DNA of 17,742 bases from an uncultured Collinsella sp. (GCA_900540995.1 UQHO01000042.1:1-17742), one strand, 5' to 3'; positions 1 to 7,613 are shown, numbered from the stretch's first letter. The notes: generated by a model not told the origin, from the sequence alone. Numbers and translations: made by a program.

Positions 1-76
1 CCGCCTTTACGAAAGCCTTCTCTTTTTTTGGCAGGTCGTTACAATAGACGGGATAAAGAATGACCGAGGGGACCTT

Positions 77-985
77 ATGATCAAACTTGTGCTGACCGAT
101 ATGGACGATACGCTGATTCCTGCTGGACACGATGGCGCCAGCGACTGCGCCATCGAGGGCATTCATGCCATGCAGGCGGCGGGCCTGCATTTTGGCCCGG
201 TTTCGGGTCGCCAGCCGTCCGCGATGAGCTGGATGTTCCGCAATCGCTCCGAGTGCTTCTCGACCGGTGCGTTTTGCAACGGCCAGGTGATGTTTGTCGA
301 TGGCGAGGCGGTTGCCTCGCGCGCAACTGATAACGATGCCCTTATGCGCCTGGCCGACTACCTGGAGCAAGAGACCGACGATACCTATTTGAAGGTCTAC
401 CGTCTGGGTGATGGCTTTTGGGACAACGACGCCTATTGCGTGACAAGCGATCCCGAGCGTGTGCGTCGCGCCATGGAGTCAGGCGGCAACGCGTGGCTCA
501 AGGGCGAAGAGGCTCCCTGTCGCCCTGTCGTTGACGATGCCCCGGTATACAAGGCGAATATCTGGAGTGCCCGTTCGCGCGAGGAGCTCGCCGAGCTGCG
601 CGAGCGTGTTGCCGCCGAGGTGCCGGAGCTCTCGCTCGTGTTTCCCAACAACCGCGTGCGCCTGTTCGACGTTCTTCCGACCGGCTGGGACAAGGGCTGT
701 GCTGCGCTGGAGCTGGCGCGCGCTTTGGGCCTGACGCCCGACGAGGTGGCCGTATTCGGCGATTCCGATAACGATTTGCCCATGATCGATGCCGTTCCCA
801 ATTCCGTTGCAGTCGCCAATGCCAACGAGGCCGTTACGGCTGCCGCGCGCTGGCATATCGGCGCTGCGGCAGACGATGCGGTCGCCGGGGCTCTGCATCA
901 GATTGCCGCCTGCGCCGCGACGGGGGAGATGCCGCCGTTTATGCGCCAGGAGGGTGCGGCCGACGCGAATCTCGCGAACAGCTAA
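77..985 (+). CDS. HAD-superfamily (Cof-type, class IIB) phosphatase
   Basis: The 302-residue protein carries the full HAD hydrolase signature: motif I DMDDT at residues 8-12 with nucleophile Asp8 and acid/base Asp10, motif II Ser43 in VSGR, motif III Lys206 in GWDKG, and motif IV GDSDND at 228-233. Length and motif spacing fit the cytosolic Cof/YidA group, which dephosphorylates sugar phosphates, flavin mononucleotide or pyridoxal phosphate; the substrate cannot be read from sequence. The cap domain lies between motifs II and III (about residues 80-195). The ATG at 77 follows a GAGGGG Shine-Dalgarno. Only 10 bases separate its stop from the LysR gene downstream, so the two are probably co-transcribed. 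The C-terminal 30 residues beyond the HAD fold are low in conservation signals. The family is certain, the role is not. Confidence 0.93.
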   Translation: MIKLVLTDMDDTLIPAGHDGASDCAIEGIHAMQAAGLHFGPVSGRQPSAMSWMFRNRSECFSTGAFCNGQVMFVDGEAVASRATDNDALMRLADYLEQETDDTYLKVYRLGDGFWDNDAYCVTSDPERVRRAMESGGNAWLKGEEAPCRPVVDDAPVYKANIWSARSREELAELRERVAAEVPELSLVFPNNRVRLFDVLPTGWDKGCAALELARALGLTPDEVAVFGDSDNDLPMIDAVPNSVAVANANEAVTAAARWHIGAAADDAVAGALHQIAACAATGEMPPFMRQEGAADANLANS

Positions 986-995
986 GGAGACAGCC

Positions 996-1892
996 ATGAA
1001 GCTCCAGCAGCTCAGATATGTCGTCAAAGTTGCCGAATGCGGCAGCATCACCGAGGCCTCGCGCCGACTCTTTGTGTCGCAGCCTTCGATTACCGCGTCG
1101 ATCCGCGATCTCGAAAACGAGATGGGTGTGCGCATCTTTGAGCGCACTAACAAGGGTGTCGTTGTATCCGAGGAAGGCGAGACCTTCTTGGGCTACGCGC
1201 GACAGGTGCTTGACCAGGCCGATCTGCTCGAAGGTAAGTACAAGGGCGCATCCGAGCAGGTGCCGCATTTTAGTGTGAGCTGTCAGCATTATTCCTTTGC
1301 CGTCAACGCGTTTGTCGATGTGATCCGTGAGTTCGATGCCGCGCGCTACGACTTTACCCTGCGCGAGGAGCAGACCCACGAAATTATCGAGGATGTCGCG
1401 CATATGAAAAGCGAACTCGGCATCCTGTATCTGTCGGAGCACAATCGCGAGGTCATCGAGCGCATGCTTGCCGCCAACGAGCTCGTGTTCGAAGGACTCT
1501 TCTGCGCCGCGCCGCATGTCTTCGTGTGCGCCGACCATCCGCTGGCGGGTCGCTCGAGTGTGACGCTCGAGGACTTGGAAGACTACCCGTTCCTGTCCTA
1601 TGAGCAGGGTAGCTATAACTCGTTTTATTATTCCGAGGAGCTGACCTCGACCTTTGAGCGTCGCAAGAATATCCGCGTGCGCGACCGTGCGACGTTGTTC
1701 AACCTGGCCATGGGTCTCAACGGCTACACGGTGTGTTCGGGCGTGATCAGCCACGAGCTCAACGGGCCGGGTATTATCTCGATTCCGCTCGACGTGGACG
1801 AGTACATGGAGATTGGCATCATCACGCGCAAGAACACGACGCTCACGCGCTACGGTCGGGCCTATATCGACGCGATTCGTCAGCATATCTAG
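996..1892 (+). CDS. LysR-family transcriptional regulator (candidate methionine-gene regulator)
   Basis: The 298-residue protein has a LysR winged helix-turn-helix at its N-terminus (LRYVVKVAECGSITEASRRL, recognition helix about residues 29-38, VSQPSITASIRDLE) and a periplasmic-binding-like effector domain from about residue 90. The reading frame stays open far upstream, but the ATG at 996 is preceded by AAGGAGA at 7 bases and gives the canonical LysR N-terminus, so I chose it. It follows the HAD gene by 10 bases. Immediately downstream lies a MetE-like gene whose upstream region contains a TATAG-N7-CTATA palindrome, the architecture of the MET box bound by the LysR regulator MtaR/MetR in Streptococcaceae. 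I infer it controls that gene, and possibly other methionine or cysteine genes, but this is untested. Confidence 0.93.
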   Translation: MKLQQLRYVVKVAECGSITEASRRLFVSQPSITASIRDLENEMGVRIFERTNKGVVVSEEGETFLGYARQVLDQADLLEGKYKGASEQVPHFSVSCQHYSFAVNAFVDVIREFDAARYDFTLREEQTHEIIEDVAHMKSELGILYLSEHNREVIERMLAANELVFEGLFCAAPHVFVCADHPLAGRSSVTLEDLEDYPFLSYEQGSYNSFYYSEELTSTFERRKNIRVRDRATLFNLAMGLNGYTVCSGVISHELNGPGIISIPLDVDEYMEIGIITRKNTTLTRYGRAYIDAIRQHI

Positions 1893-1938
1893 GCTGCTGT
1901 GCTCCGCACGGTTCAAGTCTCTTTATGACAGTCCGGAC

Positions 1939-1961
1939 TGATATAGGAAGCATCTATATCA
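1939..1961. promoter_or_regulatory. LysR-type operator resembling a MET box
   Basis: A perfect inverted repeat has 8-bp arms TGATATAG (1939-1946) and CTATATCA (1954-1961) separated by 7 bases. Its core TATAG-N7-CTATA has the spacing and arm sequence of the MET box (TATAG-TTTnAAA-CTATA) known from streptococcal methionine genes. It lies 87 bases before the start of the MetE-like gene, just upstream of a possible -10 TATAAA (1968-1973) that lacks a clear -35, as expected for an activator-dependent promoter. The palindrome is seen directly; the binding protein is inferred to be the LysR product encoded just upstream. Confidence 0.6.
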
Positions 1962-2047
1962 AACTGTTATAAACGTATATTTTACGATGGCCATATGAAC
2001 GCTCATACTCTGTCCCAGTAAAGCAACCAATGCAAAGGGAGATATCT

Positions 2048-3181
2048 ATGAGCACTTCGATTCAACCGAACGCGCCGTTTCGCGCCGATATCGTCGGCAG
2101 TTTTCTTCGTCCGCAGGCCGTGAAGGACGCCCGTGCCGCCTACGCCGCGGGTACGCTCGATGACGACGGCCTTAAGGCCGTCGAGGATGAGGCCATTCGC
2201 GACTTGGTGGCTAAGCAAAAGGCCGCCGGCCTACAGGTCATCACCGATGGCGAGTTCCGCCGCAGCTACTGGCACCTCGATTTTATGTGGGGCCTCAATG
2301 GCATTGAGCGCCGTACCTCGCGTACGGGTTATATGTTCCATGATGAGGAGACGACGGCCGATACCGCCGTGGTGACCGGCCCCATCAGCGGCGAGAACCA
2401 CCCCTTCGTCGAGCACTTTAAGTTTGTCAAAGCGCTCGAGGGCGAGGGCCACGTTGCGCGCCAGACCATCCCGGCGCCGATTCAGACGTTCTCTGAGGTC
2501 ACGCTCGATCGCTGCGATGGCCAGCAGGAGAGCCTGCGCGCTGTCTATAAGACCGATGAGGAACTTGCCGGCGCCATTGCAGCCGCTTATCGCACGGTGA
2601 TCGCCGACCTGTACGCAGCAGGCTGCCGCAACATCCAGTTTGACGACTGCACCTGGGGCATCTACTGCGATACCGACTTTGTGTCCAAAACCGGCATGAG
2701 CCCGGTCGACCTGCAAAAGGTAAGCGAGCTGGGCGTGGCGCTCAACAACGCCGCCATCGAGGGTAAGCCCGACGATCTGGTCATTAACACGCACGTGTGC
2801 CGTGGTAACTACCACTCTACCTATGCCTTCGAGGGCGGCTACGACCCCATCGCGCCGTACCTGTTCGCAAACGAGGATGTCGACGCATTTTACCTGGAGT
2901 TCGACACACCCCGCGCCGGTGGCTTTGAGCCGCTCAAGTATGTTGCTCCCGGCAAGAAGGTCGTGCTGGGCCTGGTGACCACCAAGGCCGCTGAGCTCGA
3001 GGACGAGGATGCCATCGTCGAACGTATCCACGAGGCCGCAAAGTATGTGCCACTCGAGAACCTGTACCTGTCGCCCCAGTGCGGCTTTGCCAGCTGCGAG
3101 ATTGGCAACAAGCTGACCGAGGACGAACAGTGGGCAAAGATCGCGCTGGTCAAGCGCATTGCCGAGCGCGTTTGGAAGTAA
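2048..3181 (+). CDS. MetE-like cobalamin-independent methionine synthase family protein (YxjG/YxjH type)
   Basis: The 377-residue protein corresponds to the catalytic C-terminal half of MetE and lacks the N-terminal half of the 750-residue enzyme. It starts with the family's FRADIVGSFLRP signature. The four zinc ligands of MetE are present: His249 and Cys251 in NTHVCRGNYHS, Glu284 in YLEFDTPRAG, and Cys345 in LSPQCGF. Members of this family transfer a methyl group to a thiol, usually homocysteine to methionine; the methyl donor for stand-alone short forms is not settled. The ATG at 2048 was preferred over one at 2030 because AAAGGGAGA lies at the right distance before 2048 and overlaps the upstream candidate. 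A LysR gene and a MET-box-like operator lie upstream, supporting a methionine role. Downstream is a uracil permease with no obvious terminator between. Confidence 0.9.
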   Translation: MSTSIQPNAPFRADIVGSFLRPQAVKDARAAYAAGTLDDDGLKAVEDEAIRDLVAKQKAAGLQVITDGEFRRSYWHLDFMWGLNGIERRTSRTGYMFHDEETTADTAVVTGPISGENHPFVEHFKFVKALEGEGHVARQTIPAPIQTFSEVTLDRCDGQQESLRAVYKTDEELAGAIAAAYRTVIADLYAAGCRNIQFDDCTWGIYCDTDFVSKTGMSPVDLQKVSELGVALNNAAIEGKPDDLVINTHVCRGNYHSTYAFEGGYDPIAPYLFANEDVDAFYLEFDTPRAGGFEPLKYVAPGKKVVLGLVTTKAAELEDEDAIVERIHEAAKYVPLENLYLSPQCGFASCEIGNKLTEDEQWAKIALVKRIAERVWK

Positions 3182-3304
3182 CGCTACCGCTTGCAGGTGA
3201 CGGCGCGTGCGAGACATGGCGTATCACGTACAATGGTTCGGATCGTATCGTTCGGGCAGGTTATCCGATATGCCTGATCGCCCTTCCATCATGAAAGGAC
3301 TTCC

Positions 3305-4639
3305 ATGTCCCAATCCTCGACGCCCGCCGTCACCGATGCCATCTACGACGCATCGTCGCTCGGCCGCCCGCGCATGTTCGTGTTGGGTTTGCAGCACATG
3401 TTTGCGATGTTCGGAGCCACGGTGCTCGTGCCCGTGCTCACCGGCCTTTCCGTTTCGGCGACGCTTCTGTTCGCCGGCATCGGCACGCTGCTGTTTCATT
3501 TTCTATCGCGCGGTAAGGTGCCCGCGTTTCTGGGCTCGTCGTTTGCCTTTATCGCGGGTTATGCCGCCATTGCACCCAACGGCGAGGCCGAGCTTTTGCC
3601 TTACGCTTGCCTGGGCGTTGCCTGCGCCGGCCTGCTCTATCCGGTGCTGGCAGCGCTGTTCCGCGCCTTTGGCGCCAAGCGCGTCATGCGCTTCTTCCCG
3701 CCGGTGGTGACCGGCCCCATTGTCATTTCCATCGGCTTGATCCTGGCAAGCTCCGCTATTGCTAACTGCCAGACCAACTGGCTTGTGGCTGTTATTGCCG
3801 TCGCCGTTATCGTGATCTGCAATATTTGGGGGCGCGGCATGGTCAAGATCGTGCCGATTCTGTTGGGCGTTGTGGTGAGCTATACCGTTGCGGCCGCGCT
3901 GGGCGAGGTCGACTTCTCTGGCGTCGCAGCCGCCCCCTGGGTTGGCTTGCCTGTCGTGTGGGACAACACCGTGTTTGCGCTCTTTGGACCGCAGTTCGAT
4001 AGCGGTCTTGCCACGACGGCCATCATCACCATCATGCCGCTGGCCTTTGCAACCATGATCGAGCATATCGGCGATATCTCCGCCATCGGCTCCACCTGTG
4101 AACGCAATTACATTGCCGATCCCGGTCTGCACCGTACCCTGCTCGGCGATGGCCTGGCGACCATCTTGGCATCGCTCTTTGGCGCCCCTGCCAATACGAC
4201 GTATGGCGAGAACACCGGCGTGCTTGCCTTGACGCGTGTGTTCGACCCGCGTGTGATTCGCATTGCCGCCTGCTGCGCCATTGTGCTTTCGTTCTGCCCC
4301 AAGTTTGCTGCGGTGATTGCCGCCATGCCGGCGTGCGTTATCGGCGGTGTGTCGCTCGTGCTCTACGGCATGATCAGCGCCGTTGGCGTGCGTAACCTCA
4401 TCGAGAATCAGGTTGATTTCCAGAACAACCGCAACGTGCTGGTGGCGGCTCTGGTGCTCGTGCTTTCGCTCGGCATTGCCTACAGTACCGCCGGTGCCAT
4501 CGTGCTGGAGCTGGGCGGCGTGACGATTTCGCTTTCGGGCCTTGCCGTGGGCTCGCTGGTGGGCATTGTGCTCAACGCCATCCTGCCCGGTAATGACTTT
4601 GAGTTCGATACTTCCGAGCTTGAGGAGACTGCTGAATAG
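3305..4639 (+). CDS. uraA: Uracil permease, NCS2 family
   Basis: This 444-residue, strongly hydrophobic inner-membrane protein belongs to the nucleobase/ascorbate transporter family and should import uracil with protons. The N-terminal LQHMFAMFGATVLVPVLTG is diagnostic of the UraA/PyrP branch. The two substrate-binding glutamates of UraA (E241 and E290 in E. coli, 49 apart) are matched by Glu253 in MIEHIGD and Glu302 in TYGENTGV, also 49 apart. The family has 14 membrane segments in a 7+7 inverted repeat. The ATG at 3305 has AAAGGA about 6 bases upstream. The 123-base gap before it holds a TACAAT hexamer (3229-3234) and a weak TCGGAT/ATCCGA inverted repeat, but no pyrimidine attenuator I recognise. 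It ends at a shared bidirectional terminator. Confidence 0.93.
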   Translation: MSQSSTPAVTDAIYDASSLGRPRMFVLGLQHMFAMFGATVLVPVLTGLSVSATLLFAGIGTLLFHFLSRGKVPAFLGSSFAFIAGYAAIAPNGEAELLPYACLGVACAGLLYPVLAALFRAFGAKRVMRFFPPVVTGPIVISIGLILASSAIANCQTNWLVAVIAVAVIVICNIWGRGMVKIVPILLGVVVSYTVAAALGEVDFSGVAAAPWVGLPVVWDNTVFALFGPQFDSGLATTAIITIMPLAFATMIEHIGDISAIGSTCERNYIADPGLHRTLLGDGLATILASLFGAPANTTYGENTGVLALTRVFDPRVIRIAACCAIVLSFCPKFAAVIAAMPACVIGGVSLVLYGMISAVGVRNLIENQVDFQNNRNVLVAALVLVLSLGIAYSTAGAIVLELGGVTISLSGLAVGSLVGIVLNAILPGNDFEFDTSELEETAE

Positions 4640-4659
4640 TAGCTGCGTTCAGCCAAATT

Positions 4660-4701
4660 AAAAATGGCGTCCATGCGTATGTACGCGTGGACGCCATTTT
4701 T
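4660..4701. terminator. Bidirectional intrinsic terminator between convergent genes
   Basis: A near-perfect 42-bp palindrome has arms of 14 bp (AAAAATGGCGTCCA and TGGACGCCATTTTT). An inner GCGTA/TACGC stem continues the hairpin after one T.G mismatch. The flanking A and T runs give a U-tract in either direction, so it can stop transcription of uraA on the plus strand and of the esterase gene on the minus strand. The stop codon of the esterase gene overlaps its right edge. Confidence 0.93.
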
Positions 4702-5365
4702 AATGCGTCAGTATCCAGTGGATGCCGCGCGCCATGCGCAGGTCAGTTTGGGCAAAGTGATTGCCGGGGTTGAGCTCCAGCGTTGTTGGAATGTCACGCT
4801 CGATAAACAGCTCTTCCATCGCACGCGTATCGTCGAGTACGTGCCGCATCATGCGGTTGGGCGTCTTGGTTTCCTTTTTACCGAGCGACAGATAGGCGGC
4901 GTCGGGCGTGGCTGTCATCGTGCGCTCGCGCGCGTAGTCGATAAAGCCGGGGAACCACAGCGACCCCGACGCACTCGCCGCGCGCTCAAAGACATCTGTT
5001 TGCCAAAGTGCCCACAGTGCAAAAAGACCCGCCAACGAGTAGCCGGCAACGCCGCGCCAGGCGGGCGGTTGCGGGAGCGATGATTCGGCCTGGGGGATTA
5101 TCTGCTTCAACAACTCGTCAAGAAAACCAGCAGCCTGTCCGCCAAAGGGCTCGGCATCTCGTATAGTTCCGTCGCATTCCCAGGGGCTCAGCTCGCGATT
5201 CCAATCGAGCCCTCCAATGGCGACAAGGGTGAAGGGTGGGCAGTCGAGCTCTCGGCAGCGCTCGTAGACTTCACTACCGTCGCCCATAACCACGGGGAGG
5301 TAGATGACGGGCGCGCCTTCCGCACACTCTGAATAAACGGTTATCTGCTTATGATGCGCTTCCAA
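4700..5365 (-). CDS. Alpha/beta hydrolase, PF00756-like esterase
   Basis: The protein is 221 residues long. It has a nucleophile elbow GYSLAG with Ser110, followed by a family-typical LFALWALWQTDVFERAASASGSLW helix-strand, a likely acid residue in LSLGKKE (Glu165), and a catalytic-histidine candidate His203 in NPGNHFAQ. This order matches the esterase D/IroE/BesA group of serine hydrolases, which cleave esters including siderophore and acyl esters; the substrate here is unknown. No signal peptide is visible, so it should be cytosolic. The start is uncertain. A GTG at 5413 has no Shine-Dalgarno, whereas the TTG at 5365 is preceded by GAGAGAAG at 6 bases and gives an N-terminus immediately before the first beta strand (KQITVYSEC). 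I therefore use 5365. It converges with uraA and lies downstream of the purine permease gene on the same strand, separated by a terminator. Confidence 0.82.
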   Translation of the reverse strand: MEAHHKQITVYSECAEGAPVIYLPVVMGDGSEVYERCRELDCPPFTLVAIGGLDWNRELSPWECDGTIRDAEPFGGQAAGFLDELLKQIIPQAESSLPQPPAWRGVAGYSLAGLFALWALWQTDVFERAASASGSLWFPGFIDYARERTMTATPDAAYLSLGKKETKTPNRMMRHVLDDTRAMEELFIERDIPTTLELNPGNHFAQTDLRMARGIHWILTH

Positions 5366-5433
5366 GGCAGGCTTCTCTCGGTGTTGTGATATTGACAGTC
5401 TCAATTGTCGCACGCTGGCACGGGGACAGACGC

Positions 5434-5475
5434 TAAAAGAAAGGCGCGGAGCCGCTCGATGCGATTCCGCGCCTT
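5434..5475 (-). terminator. Intrinsic terminator of the purine permease gene
   Basis: On the minus strand a perfect 10-bp stem (AAGGCGCGGA with TCCGCGCCTT; plus-strand arms 5441-5450 and 5466-5475) is followed by TTCTTTT. It lies about 30 bases after the stop of the AzgA-type permease and upstream of the esterase gene, so the esterase gene probably has its own promoter. Confidence 0.88.
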
Positions 5476-5502
5476 GTTGTTTTGCTTTAGCAGACTATGC
5501 CG

Positions 5503-6813
5503 TTACGCCACGAAGAAGTAGACGAGGAAGGCAAGGGCTGCGATCCACATAAGCGGCTTGATCTTGGAGGCCTCGCCCTTAAAGAGCGCGACGATCACGT
5601 AGGCGATAAAGCCCAGGCCGATGCCGGCAGAGATGGAGTAGGTGAAGGGCACGCCGGCGACAATCATGAACGCCGGGAAACCCTGCGACACGTCGGACCA
5701 GTCGATCTCGGAGGCCTCGCTCATCATGAGGTAGCCGACGTAGACCAGAGCACCGCAGGTGGCGGCGCTGGAAACGATGGTGACGATGGGGGAGAAGAAC
5801 GCGGCGAGAATGAACAGCACGCCGGTGGTGACGGAGGTGAGGCCCGTGCGGCCACCGTCGGCAGCACCAGAGGTGGACTCGACGAAGGTGGTGATGGAGG
5901 AGACGCCCATGAAACCGCCCACAGCAGCGGCGGCGGAGTCGACGATCAGGATCTCCTTGATATTCTCGACGTTGCCGTCGTCGGTGAGGAACTCGCCCTG
6001 CTTGGCCACGGCCATCGCGGTGCCCATGGTGTCGAAGAAGTCACTCATGAGCAGCGAGAACGAGATGACGAGGAGCGCGGGGTCGGTAAGGACCTTGACG
6101 ATGGCAGGCACGCCGCCGGCGTCGGCGATGGGGCCACCGATGCTCGAGAAGTCGAGCGGGGCGATGATACCGGTCGGAGCCTGGGTCACACCTAGGGGGA
6201 TACCGGCGATGACGGCGACGACGATGCCGATGAGCAGCGAGCCGGGGACGTTGCGGCAGGCGAGGGCGACTGTCACCAGGATGGAGATGATGCCGACGAT
6301 GAAGGTGGGGGAGGTGATGTCGCCCAGACCGACGAGTGTACCGGCGCCAGCGGTGATAATGCCGGCATCGCACAGGCCAATCATGGCGATGAACAGGCCC
6401 AGACCCACCGAGATGGCGTGACGCAGGACAACCGGGATGGCGTCCATGATGGCCTCGCGCAGGCCACAAAGCACGAGCAGCAAGATGACGACGCCCTCAA
6501 GGAAGATGACGCTCATGGCCACGTGCCAGTCACCGCCGCAGACGGTGGTGGTGATTCCGGCGATCATCGCGTTGACGCCTAAGCCCGACGCGCAGGCGAG
6601 CGGGCGGTTGGCGAAGATGCCCATGCAGATGGTCATGATGCCGGCGCCCAGGCAGGTGGCGCAGGCGAGCGCTCCCGCATCGATGCCGGCGCCCGAGAGC
6701 ACTGCGGGGTTGACGGCGATGATGTAGGCCATCGCCAGGAATGTTGTCAGTCCAGCGCGAAGTTCGGTCCCGATTGTGGACTTGCGCTCACTGACGTGAA
6801 ATAGTTCGTCCAT
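5503..6813 (-). CDS. AzgA-type adenine/guanine/hypoxanthine permease (NCS2 superfamily)
   Basis: This 436-residue membrane protein is in the AzgA/PbuG branch of NCS2, which imports hypoxanthine, guanine or adenine with protons. Diagnostic stretches are the N-terminal GTELRAGLTTFLAMAYIIAVNP (about 16-36), SDFFDTMGT (257-265), SSITTFVESTSG (305-316) and GRTGLTSVTTG (321-331). The frame stays open to 6870, but the ATG at 6813 is preceded by AAGGAAAGGG and begins the family's usual short cytosolic N-terminus (MDELFHVSERKSTIGTE). It is divergent from the deformylase-like gene, with about 190 bases between them. No purine riboswitch is recognisable there, so regulation is unknown. Together with uraA the window has salvage transporters for both nucleobase classes. 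Confidence 0.93.
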   Translation of the reverse strand: MDELFHVSERKSTIGTELRAGLTTFLAMAYIIAVNPAVLSGAGIDAGALACATCLGAGIMTICMGIFANRPLACASGLGVNAMIAGITTTVCGGDWHVAMSVIFLEGVVILLLVLCGLREAIMDAIPVVLRHAISVGLGLFIAMIGLCDAGIITAGAGTLVGLGDITSPTFIVGIISILVTVALACRNVPGSLLIGIVVAVIAGIPLGVTQAPTGIIAPLDFSSIGGPIADAGGVPAIVKVLTDPALLVISFSLLMSDFFDTMGTAMAVAKQGEFLTDDGNVENIKEILIVDSAAAAVGGFMGVSSITTFVESTSGAADGGRTGLTSVTTGVLFILAAFFSPIVTIVSSAATCGALVYVGYLMMSEASEIDWSDVSQGFPAFMIVAGVPFTYSISAGIGLGFIAYVIVALFKGEASKIKPLMWIAALAFLVYFFVA

Positions 6814-6967
6814 GCATACCCTTTCCTTGTTCGGCCCCGAGTTTAGGCCGATTGACACGAACTCACCCACTATATCGCCTTTGTGAAGTTGGTGTTCCTC
6901 ACATGTTGATGTTCGGCGGTTTGTAACGGACGGGCGGTATCTTTCGCATGAAATTGTGTAGGTACCG

Positions 6968-6973
6968 TATACT
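6968..6973 (+). promoter_or_regulatory. Candidate -10 element of the deformylase-like gene
   Basis: TATACT lies 33 bases before the start codon at 7007 in the divergent region 6814-7006. No good -35 hexamer is found 16-18 bases upstream. TTGTAAC (6921-6927) and GTTACAA (6980-6986) form a widely spaced 7-bp inverted repeat around it, which may be chance. Confidence 0.35.
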
Positions 6974-7006
6974 TAAGCGGTTACAACGACCCCTATGGAG
7001 GAACGT

Positions 7007-7426
7007 ATGATTAAAGAGCTCTGCCGCGACGAGGCTATCCTGTCTCAGCGTTGCGAGGTTGCGACTGTCGAGGACGAGTCGGTCGCTCAGGATCTGATCG
7101 ATACCATCAAGTCGCTCGACGATGCTGGCTGCCTTGCCGCCAACCAGATCGGCGTCACCAAGAAGGTCTGCGTCTATCTGGACGACGCCGGTGAGCCCCA
7201 CGTGCTTTACAACCCCCGTCTGGTGTTTGGCCTGGGCGCCAGCAAGATGGAGGAGAGCTGCCTGACGCACGAGGAAGTCACCAAGTCCACGCGCTATATC
7301 AAGTGCAAGGTTGCCTTTGACCAGATTGTCGACGGCAAGATGAAGGAGTGCCGCCGCGACTACGCGGGCTTTGAGGCACAGATGATCCAGCATATGATCG
7401 ATCACTGTCTTGGAAAGTTGGTCTAA
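7007..7426 (+). CDS. Peptide deformylase-like protein lacking the catalytic glutamate
   Basis: The 139-residue protein aligns along its length with short bacterial peptide deformylases. Those enzymes remove the formyl group from the N-terminal methionine of new proteins using Fe2+ or Zn2+. Motif 1 is recognisable as GCLAANQIG. Motif 2 is EESCLTHE (normally EGCLS), with metal ligand Cys85. Motif 3 is QHMIDH (normally QHEIDH), with metal ligands His129 and His133. The general acid/base glutamate of HEXXH is Met130 (codon ATG at 7394), which takes two base changes from GAG and is unlikely to be a read error. A second deformylase with an intact motif lies at 14876-15286. This copy may therefore be inactive, altered in chemistry, or a ligand-binding homologue. 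The ATG at 7007 follows GGAGGAACGT; a frame-internal ATG at 6995 is inside that site. Confidence 0.85.
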   Translation: MIKELCRDEAILSQRCEVATVEDESVAQDLIDTIKSLDDAGCLAANQIGVTKKVCVYLDDAGEPHVLYNPRLVFGLGASKMEESCLTHEEVTKSTRYIKCKVAFDQIVDGKMKECRRDYAGFEAQMIQHMIDHCLGKLV

Positions 7427-7529
7427 GGGGACCAAAGCACCGCACCTTGCCGCTCAATCGTCGCTCGCGTACCTTAAGTACGCTTCGCTCCTCTTTCGTG
7501 GCAATCTGCGGCACTTTGACCCCTTAGAC
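7421..7529. repeat. 109-bp imperfect fold-back element
   Basis: The block is symmetric about position 7475. The outer arms are the perfect 10-mers GTCTAAGGGG (7421-7430) and CCCCTTAGAC (7520-7529). The inner arms are GCGTAC (7467-7472) and GTACGC (7478-7483) around CTTAA. In between, the arms still match roughly two thirds of the time. It begins in the last codon of the deformylase-like gene and contains its stop. RNA from either strand would fold into one long hairpin. It resembles REP/MITE-like intergenic palindromes in type; whether it recurs in the genome cannot be seen here. Confidence 0.7.
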
Positions 7530-7570
7530 GACCTGCGGGGTTAACTTGGTTGAGTTTATCCTGTTTGAAT

Positions 7571-7613
7571 AGTCCGGGCATGACATTGTTGTCATGTCCG
7601 GGCTTTTGTGTTT
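7571..7613 (+). terminator. Intrinsic terminator after the deformylase-like gene
   Basis: A 15-bp stem (left arm 7571-7585, right arm 7590-7604, two G.U wobbles) closes a TTGT loop and is followed by a T-rich tract TTTTGTGTTT. It separates the deformylase-like gene and the fold-back element from the choloylglycine hydrolase gene. Confidence 0.9.

Noticed and set aside
60..80. Tiny ORF MTEGTL overlapping the HAD start as ATGA
   Set aside because: Six codons, no ribosome binding site of its own and no attenuator structure; most likely chance.
479..1153. A 224-residue minus-strand frame across the HAD/LysR junction
   Set aside because: It is antisense to two well-supported genes, and the protein has no recognisable motif.
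3182..3304. Hairpin TCGGAT...ATCCGA before uraA as a PyrR attenuator
   Set aside because: Only 6 bp with a 24-base loop, no PyrR anti-antiterminator sequence and no U-tract.
6814..7006. Possible purine riboswitch upstream of the AzgA-type permease
   Set aside because: No three-way junction or conserved loop sequences were visible on the minus strand, only weak promoter-like hexamers.
7299..7514. 71-residue minus-strand frame spanning the 7421-7529 fold-back
   Set aside because: It arises from the inverted repeat and the antisense of the deformylase-like gene; such small frames are typical by-products of intergenic repeats, and there is no ribosome binding site.
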